Shown one piece after another: positions 22,801-26,467 of a DNA stretch of 26,467 nucleotides. This DNA is from a virus, in IMG/VR virus record IMGVR_UViG_3300047457_000269, positions 1 to 26,467 of that record; one strand, written 5' to 3'. Under the pieces are notes generated by a model, which was given only the letters and a program-made list of their open reading frames with translations, was not told where the DNA came from and ran no database searches. Each line of letters begins with the position of its first letter. Positions within the stretch are counted from its first letter, which is position 1. The position numbers were made by a program, and so were the translations under genes.

Positions 22801-23348
22801 AGCTCGAAGATCTGTACCAGACAACTGGTGTGGAACTGTTCCGCGTCTCTCCGATCAAGATCGAGAACGCCATTCGGGGGATCCTGGGCACGACCGCAGG
22901 TGTAGCGCTGGCTATTTCAGACGCGTTCGTCAACCCCACGCGAACTGACCGCCCCCTGCACCAAATGCTCGCTGCCCAACTCACAGGTGCGTCGGCTGTG
23001 ATGAAGGACCCTGTCGGTACGAGGTACCTCGACGAGGTCTATGATCTGGAAAAGGATGTCAACCGCGTCAACTCAACATACAACCGTATGTTGGAGCGTG
23101 AGCCTGAGAACGCTGACGAGTACCTGCGTAAGAACGTAGGCTTGTTCTCCATCCGCCCTGCAGTGTCGTCCTTGATGAAGACAATCAAGGAACTCAACGA
23201 CGAAGCTGCTTTGGTTGACCGTACTACGGAGATCAGTAGGGCAGAGCGCCGCACGCTGATCAACCAGCTACGTGCCCAACAGAACCAGATCGCGCAACAG
23301 GTAGGGCTGTTGCGTACCCAGGCTCGGAAGATCCAGCAGGGGATGTAA
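16839..23348 (+). CDS. Giant polyvalent ejection protein with metallopeptidase-like domain
   Basis: A 2169-residue protein, by far the largest here. The N-terminus (QAQLHDGRILEFPDGTNPQV) is a small domain common on phage ejection proteins. Residues about 60-330 are Ala/Gly-rich amphipathic helix ending in a glycine-zipper stretch (GFGALGGLGLGTVVGGAP). Residues 340-900 are low-complexity with two related helical hairpins (465-506 and 704-752) and Pro/Ala/Lys links. Residues about 900-1170 hold H1016-E-M-I-H1020 in ETLVHEMIHAVTV, with E1076 (NPYELITYGLVN) as likely third zinc ligand, so a zinc metallopeptidase-like domain. From about 1275 to the end it resembles LPD38-type phage polyvalent proteins (RAGVTSMPPFAVKQIFDDIA), with hydrophobic segments near 1800-1900 and a final coiled coil. 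It is probably packaged and injected with the DNA. The start lacks a clear Shine-Dalgarno site. Confidence 0.82.
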   Translation: MPIQAQLHDGRILEFPDGTNPQVIQATVKRVLGVPPSTERTWGEAAGDVGAAAIRGTGQVLQFPGELVGLVPGLRGFGEALATPGEFIAGFGERLKSSGLKAREALRNQALSEAEKEGVLAEFATAIKETIKDPALLSTFLTEQVPQLLGPGAAVKLVRSLGREAVEATAQGAAREAAEKALRERAAAAAVGTGVAMQGADVGNDTYKAVYDLAIKQGMSEEEARALAASKARVAAAEAAAISLATARLPGGSAIERRMAGLPGGSRVGAGLREAGTESLEEAGGAFAKGVGMAEVDPSISPLTGVGTAAGFGALGGLGLGTVVGGAPVKPPGAEPSTGELAPIDVRRQEAARAEAEKAAKAAKAAPPPVPSTQAIIDETLTKPVSQASAQLTLAIERLKEQPASPQRNAAIKELDDELKRREREDAERVQAGKKRAEGFLTAGQAAAQGVTPREEFDPTQARREEIERLRERRESMLVKGKPPARKSPARREFDELDARLVEIGGGRWTPPIEATEPTAPTVEEPTVRSPTPLPDVLDSVTVRTIGFTKGGVHDALVGKAITDPEIRSVLEEYKNRPKANAKTVAKIDAFLARLPEPTPPEAAASVEPTTPYGSTEFPAAPTPPETPSASNVPTEPEPSGAGVPVAGGPAAVSPAQGTGATEPVRVVPPVEDVGQPAAGEGQQPPAVAPPAPAPSGNNTPESDALMDEIRELQKQQQALLTKAGRAPAVNSPARKKWDELGEQIASKKAQWAEMTRAPAPAPAPKAAAPAPTPAAPAPAPKAAAPAPAPAPQVKLTPNQRAELAQRIDQIADRIPQKEYDDFVDNHLNDSGTKVRPEAEHIQAALDLLKKYGPAEKPAEPPKPPKAVKPAEPPKPPKAVKPAEPPKPPAPPARTLPQPKFRQTRFEEASLPNSREMDDALRGASFTEALDYAIENARDDLDRAVMVKVKRRAEELANLGVEFSFELTPRGVTLSGARGVATTSFAGLGESLKVNVQINGYTGSTNNTLRQETLVHEMIHAVTVAQIRYAPQSSAAMKLKALQKELLSKYKQQEKNGQFNPNQKQLLGNALENPYELITYGLVNADVQNWLASTPSPTGGTFLGRFFDLVSQILNLKGKETSALAELMTISESVLDESLQLTVKEANKQYASFGKQPNTTGFPSWVLRHGLKPAWVDGPTGNIALVESVSKYGVPVYLGVNKNENRITFVDVRDYTGTAFTQSELQRLKIAANNLANAAKQAGTTTTPELVEPELELRDTVTPQTEAATAGVNAIGKESKKSLADFLRRNPALAARIKATDYLAGLDDIFTKAYAGKVRDATGNLNPMVLISRALDHGRVSLEAMRTGGLKIKDGLVQAAELTVPEDSKEFPLVAGKTISYQKDVIERLAKEAEKAGTTYEKYRTQVDTVLYGHREYYLREHNREVEKQALALEAAGKTKEADQLREDQTIELLIKDDAKLDALEAEFQRNKDIQEISQTLDAIRFNNLDVLVETNRLSPEKAQEYKDNIGYIPFKRIVEYEAGFDTARGGNRGIAALKNIRNLEGSSRESLSVIENFAGFMDWSTREAMLNNASLSALKDMELLKLAKKGANNEVGATGANVKVYDKGEKVEYYVPDPAHVIAFTFQPPELSSVFKKMQTASNILRAGVTSMPPFAVKQIFDDIARAYAYSGVKNPMQLTARILTSFPANWYREAFGKKQNATVREMAKLGIFGTFDFTKGGNLRDILQEAGAEGRSIGKTIMRFMEAGAKASDVSVRQAIYEQVLKETGDAAAAESRAREIINFSRRGASNFMNTMIAIVPFFNAYARGMDKLAVAGAGKVVGQSAGQARSMFYKRMGVMTVMGVAYAMMMSDDDEYNALPDHVRDTNWILPYGKYLGFTPAIPIPAELAFFFKAIPERVVRYYKLQGTDEEKAAIEVVGNLLKRGVDVFSSPNVTAQLLRPFVENITNYSWFLGRPLESQGQLALDPFQRFGTGTSDTAKEAAKKLEDLYQTTGVELFRVSPIKIENAIRGILGTTAGVALAISDAFVNPTRTDRPLHQMLAAQLTGASAVMKDPVGTRYLDEVYDLEKDVNRVNSTYNRMLEREPENADEYLRKNVGLFSIRPAVSSLMKTIKELNDEAALVDRTTEISRAERRTLINQLRAQQNQIAQQVGLLRTQARKIQQGM
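19111..19215 (+). repeat. Pro/Ala-rich coding repeat
   Basis: Repeats of PAPAPAPKAA, including two near-identical copies of CTCCCGCTCCTGCACCGAAG about 48 bases apart. It encodes an extended, disordered linker between the second helical hairpin and the next domain of the giant protein. Confidence 0.85.
19409..19500 (+). repeat. 36-bp tandem repeat encoding PAEPPKPPKAVK
   Basis: Two exact 36-base copies (19409-19444 and 19445-19480) are followed by a diverged partial copy with GCCCGCAGAACC. The encoded unit PAEPPKPPKAVK forms a stiff polyproline-like link just before the metallopeptidase-like domain. Exactness of the first two copies suggests a recent duplication. Confidence 0.9.
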
Positions 23349-23386
23349 AAAATTGCCCCCGGGGAGCGAACTCACCCGGGGGCCAA
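23347..23386 (-). terminator. Rho-independent terminator for the minus-strand transcript
   Basis: A perfect 9-bp inverted repeat (GCCCCCGGG at 23355-23363 and CCCGGGGGC at 23375-23383) encloses an 11-base loop. On the minus strand it is followed by AATTTTTT, the U-tract of an intrinsic terminator. On the plus strand the bases after the stem are CCAACTAGG, with no U-tract, so it is mainly directed at the leftward replication transcript. Its tract overlaps the stop codon of the giant protein gene. Confidence 0.88.
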
Positions 23387-23426
23387 CTAGGAGGGAGACC
23401 GACTCAGGAGCAATCGGCGGGGCGGA

Positions 23427-23666
23427 CTATACCTCACGCCAGACGCGAATGCCAAGCATCCCGTCCTCGATCCGTTCTGCCCATGTGATCTTGAACCCCA
23501 CGCGGCTGTAGCGGTGCACCAGCACCCACGCCATGGACCGTGCTTCCAGGCACGGCACGAAGAAGCTCTGACCCGGCTCAAGCCACTGCGGCAACCGGTA
23601 CCTGACGCCCCTGATCGTGGCAACCTCAGGCAGTTCATGCGGGAGCCGACGATCCATCGAGGTCAT
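23427..23666 (-). CDS. Small conserved phage protein downstream of primase
   Basis: A 79-residue protein on the minus strand. It contains IRGVRYRLPQWLEPGQSFFV, PCLEARSMAWVLVHRYSRVG, FKITWAERIEDGMLGIRVWR. The PGxSFFVPCL motif followed by a helix and a final GxRVWR strand is one I recognise in small proteins near phage replication genes; its function is not established. The start overlaps the end of the primase-helicase gene by 32 bases, so it is co-transcribed and probably translationally coupled. A second in-frame ATG at 23657 would give a slightly shorter form. Transcription then ends at the hairpin about 45 bases downstream of its stop. Confidence 0.8.
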   Translation of the reverse strand: MTSMDRRLPHELPEVATIRGVRYRLPQWLEPGQSFFVPCLEARSMAWVLVHRYSRVGFKITWAERIEDGMLGIRVWREV

Positions 23667-26433
23667 CGAGGTTCATCAGACTGCGGGCGTTCTGGAACTC
23701 CAGCACATCGACCGCCCCCAGGTCGGTACGCCAGCCAGCGCCCATGCGCTTCTTGGTGACGTTGACCGTGCCTCCGGTTTCTTGCTTGAACAGCGGACCT
23801 ATCTCCTTGGCGTTGATGTAGTTGGTGGCGCACCACTTGGTGAACTCCCGCTTGTTGATGAACAACGTATCGGTATCAGGTTCGTACCTGATGATCAGTT
23901 CAGCCTGAGGTTCCACCCTAGGTGCTTCCGGCAAGCCGCTGGGTCCAGTCTTCCTGTTGACGATCAGGATGTTCCTGATGTTCTTGTTGATGAACGACGA
24001 CACCGTGCTGGATGCAGTAGTGCTGACAGCCTTGAGTTCATCACGCAGGTCGCGCACCTTGTTGACGAGCTTTTTGGCGATGCGACCGATGTCGTATCTA
24101 GTCAGCCCCAGGTGGTTTGTCACCAACCCTGCCGAGACCATGCAGATCACAGCGTTCAGCTTGTACCGTTCGGTCTGGGTCCAGCGCTCCATACCGTAGA
24201 TCTTATCCCTGGTGTTTTCCCAGATCCGCTTCACTTCATCAAGATGCGGGATGACATAGCGCATGAATATGTCACCGGCCAGACCGTAGTTGTCCAGAAT
24301 CTTGTTGAACGTCAACTGTGCACCGAGCACATCGTCAGGTAGGGGGGTGTCCAGGCGGATCTCCAATGACCGTGCAAGTTCCCCCTGAGGATCAGACTTA
24401 ATCGTTGACAGCCTATCTTCGAGGGTAGTGTTGCTCGACATGATAGTGATCTGCTTCCAACGGGTATTGTTCACACGCTCCGCGTTGGTGTTCGCCTGCA
24501 TTCTATCTCTAGCACGGCCTTGCGTAGAGTTGTAGAGCAGGTCAGAGATCTCCATGGGATCCGCGTTGGTCATCTCGTCGATGGTGACGATGATGCCGTT
24601 CATCAAGCCCATGCGGTGTATCTTCGTGAGCTTCGTATCCTGCGCGTCCTTCATCAGGTTCACAGGGTCTCCGAAGATCGAGTTCGCGATCCGCAGGATG
24701 GTGGTCTTGCCCGTGCCTGACTTCTTCGAGTAGTAATTCAGCACAGCCCCGCTCTCGGGAGACAGGTGCATGAACACGCTTCCGAAACCAGCTAGCACAC
24801 CCGCTGCGTGCATATCCATCTCGGGCTTGTTGTACAGATCGACTACGCTCTTCCAGTCATCGATATTGCCTTTGGGTGTGAACCAGTTTACGTAGTTCTC
24901 TAGGGGCTTGGACGTTGGGCTGTGAATGACGCCGTTGTGCGTGTATTCACGATTACCGATAACGAAAGTGTTATCAGCGGTCCAGCCAAACTTGACTCGC
25001 ATGTTGTCGGCTTTCTCAGCTTTTTGCAGTTCTTCGATCATTTTGCTGAACAGCAACTGCAGGCCACTCAGTTGACGATCCTCAAACGCAATGACCCCCT
25101 CACGGTTTACGCAGTCCCGGAACTTGTCCTTGGATGCGACTTCGCTTTGTTGTATCGTGAACTCACGTACATCGTTGTGCGGAAGATGGTGCCTGACCCA
25201 GAGCGTGTCGCCACCACCATGGTTGTCGCGCATCCGCCGGTAGATATAGATGTCGTAGGGGTTGACCAGCACGGTCTTGTCCCCCTGCGGGTTGTACTGC
25301 TTCATGTACACGCCGCCAGTAGCGCCACGCACGAAGGGTGCCGGGTAGGCCGGGATCGTCTCTTCGCGGTCTTCGACCTTGACCGCCACCGGTTCAGTCG
25401 TTGTCTTGATCTCTGCCCCAAGCTGGATCGGGGACGTGATCTTGCCCAGGTGCGGGCACTTCTCACACAGCGGCCCCTCGTCCAACCCCCTGAACGTCTC
25501 ACAGGTGTACGGCCCCTTGGTCAGCGAAGCCTTGGCCTCGGTCTCCTCAGGGCTGTAGTTGGGGTGATTCTTCGAGATCTCGTGTATGGCCCAGTCCCTG
25601 TCCTCGCAGTGCTGTGCAATCGACAGCACGCCACGCCACAGCGGCTCGGCAAGGGTCTCAGGGTTGCGGATCGCGTTGTTGATCTGCTCGCAGCCGAAAC
25701 TGCCAACAGACTTCATCCAGATGGTGTGAAACTTGTTGGTCTTGTTGGGGTCAACGAAGAGCTTCTTTGTCTCCTCTATCGAGCCCTTGGACAGCGCCCG
25801 CGCTTTGGCGAACATATCCGCTTGAAATACTTCGACGCCAATGATCTCGCGTAGCGTGTTGAAATCATGGTGCTTGATCGGCGTGAGTAGCGCGACGGTA
25901 GCACCGTTCTTGGTGTTGACCGTGCCCGGAATACGCAGTACCCGGACGTAGTCCGCAGTGCAGGCACCGTCAACCTTGAAATTCTCAGCGACACACCTGT
26001 GCTTCAGAGCCTCAGCTACCGCATGCCACTCATGCAGTGCGACGCTGTCGTTGAAGATCCAGTGTGCATGGATACCGTTACCCGAGTCGATGAGCGTGGG
26101 TCTTGGCAATCCAACGGAAGTGCAGAATGTACGCAGGGCTCCTAGCCCTTCTGCTTTGTCTTTGTATGGTTTTTTCTCTCCGCAGTCTATGTCTATGTAC
26201 AGTTCGCGCTTCGCTACGGCGTTCTCTGCGTTCGCTTTTTTCTGTGCTCCAAACCCTGCTGTTGCGTAGTAGAGGTCGAGTCCACTATGAACAAGCTGCT
26301 CCGCTTGTTCCGCCATCTCCTCGAATGATGACGAGAAGACATTGCGACGCTTGTCCGTGGGTTTGTGGATTAGCCGTAGTACATAACGCGTGCCTTGTGG
26401 GAGGATGCTTCTGAAGAAGTCTGTGAAAGCCAT
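23635..26433 (-). CDS. PrimPol-helicase fusion replication protein
   Basis: A 932-residue protein on the minus strand. The N-terminal third is an archaeo-eukaryotic-type primase (PrimPol) by motif: D81-x-D83 in LYIDIDCG, SGNGIHAHW (H122, H124), and DYVRVLRIPGTVNTK. A cysteine cluster follows (YTCETF, then LCEKCPHLGKITSP), a probable zinc site. The C-terminal half is a P-loop ATPase: Walker A SGTGKT at 572-577, Walker B acidic pair D619-E620 (IIVTIDEMTN), and a sensor-like ITIMSSN, resembling DUF927/SF3-type phage helicases. It would make primers and unwind DNA at the fork. ATG 26433 matches the usual family start (MAFTDFFRSILPQGTRYVLR). A TTG start at 26460 is possible, and the frame stays open to the window edge. 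Confidence 0.86.
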   Translation of the reverse strand: MAFTDFFRSILPQGTRYVLRLIHKPTDKRRNVFSSSFEEMAEQAEQLVHSGLDLYYATAGFGAQKKANAENAVAKRELYIDIDCGEKKPYKDKAEGLGALRTFCTSVGLPRPTLIDSGNGIHAHWIFNDSVALHEWHAVAEALKHRCVAENFKVDGACTADYVRVLRIPGTVNTKNGATVALLTPIKHHDFNTLREIIGVEVFQADMFAKARALSKGSIEETKKLFVDPNKTNKFHTIWMKSVGSFGCEQINNAIRNPETLAEPLWRGVLSIAQHCEDRDWAIHEISKNHPNYSPEETEAKASLTKGPYTCETFRGLDEGPLCEKCPHLGKITSPIQLGAEIKTTTEPVAVKVEDREETIPAYPAPFVRGATGGVYMKQYNPQGDKTVLVNPYDIYIYRRMRDNHGGGDTLWVRHHLPHNDVREFTIQQSEVASKDKFRDCVNREGVIAFEDRQLSGLQLLFSKMIEELQKAEKADNMRVKFGWTADNTFVIGNREYTHNGVIHSPTSKPLENYVNWFTPKGNIDDWKSVVDLYNKPEMDMHAAGVLAGFGSVFMHLSPESGAVLNYYSKKSGTGKTTILRIANSIFGDPVNLMKDAQDTKLTKIHRMGLMNGIIVTIDEMTNADPMEISDLLYNSTQGRARDRMQANTNAERVNNTRWKQITIMSSNTTLEDRLSTIKSDPQGELARSLEIRLDTPLPDDVLGAQLTFNKILDNYGLAGDIFMRYVIPHLDEVKRIWENTRDKIYGMERWTQTERYKLNAVICMVSAGLVTNHLGLTRYDIGRIAKKLVNKVRDLRDELKAVSTTASSTVSSFINKNIRNILIVNRKTGPSGLPEAPRVEPQAELIIRYEPDTDTLFINKREFTKWCATNYINAKEIGPLFKQETGGTVNVTKKRMGAGWRTDLGAVDVLEFQNARSLMNLDDLDGSSAPA

Positions 26434-26467
26434 GGGGGCACGGGAGTAGCCCAGGTGCAACGAGCAC

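Noticed and set aside
23387-23638. Second minus-strand frame of 83 codons overlapping the 79-residue gene
   Set aside because: Its translation is Arg/Ser/Cys-rich without motifs, while the overlapping frame has the recognisable PGxSFFVPCL pattern.
24922-25854. Open frame of 310 codons on the plus strand opposite the primase-helicase
   Set aside because: It is the shadow of the primase region, which has intact catalytic motifs; the translation lacks motifs and has no convincing ribosome site.
1-26467. tRNA genes, integrase or attachment site
   Set aside because: No cloverleaf-like sequence with TTCGA-type arm, no tyrosine or serine recombinase motif and no obvious att repeat was seen by eye.

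Overview
This window is a stretch of a tailed double-stranded DNA phage (Caudoviricetes) or a closely related prophage. It carries no bacterial housekeeping gene, rRNA or tRNA. Genes are packed end to end, many overlapping by 1-11 bases (TGATG, ATGA and GTGA junctions). The gene content is adaptor and tail proteins, an endolysin with a holin, giant internal virion proteins and a phage-type primase-helicase. The base composition is GC-rich overall. A Gram-negative host is inferred from the compact GH24 endolysin without a wall-binding domain and from the GTA-type holin. The tail architecture looks podovirus-like, with adaptor, nozzle and fibre proteins, large ejection proteins and no long tape-measure or tail-sheath gene. 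Terminase, portal and major capsid genes are not here and presumably lie outside the left edge.

Layout, plus strand: 1-2167 holds tail-fibre-type beta-repeat proteins (the first is cut by the window edge). 2175-4344 is a run of seven very small, mostly basic proteins; several share a Tyr-Ala-x-Gly-Gly motif, and two share a C-terminal tail of identical length. 4341-6954 holds two adaptor/stopper-type proteins, a zinc-ribbon protein, two tiny proteins and a small virion protein. 6963-8258 is a second tail fibre. 8269-9547 is a lysis cassette (membrane coiled-coil protein, 3TM holin, muramidase). 9551-12804 holds two large tail proteins. 12815-23348 is an ejection-protein block of five genes. 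It ends in a 2169-residue polyvalent protein with an HExxH metallopeptidase-like motif and a C-terminal half resembling LPD38-type phage polyvalent proteins.

Minus strand: a PrimPol-helicase fusion (23635-26433) and a 79-residue protein (23427-23666) run convergently toward the structural block. A strong hairpin with a U-tract in the minus direction ends that transcript at about 23347-23386. The window therefore holds the end of the late structural/lysis operon and part of a replication arm, meeting at one terminator.

The observations most worth following are the shared tag-like motif across small and internal virion proteins, the apparent fission of a tail-fibre module between the first two genes, the AT-rich patches in fibre and metallopeptidase coding DNA, and the E-C-T (not E-D-T) endolysin. 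All family names come from reading motifs and from memory; no database search was run.
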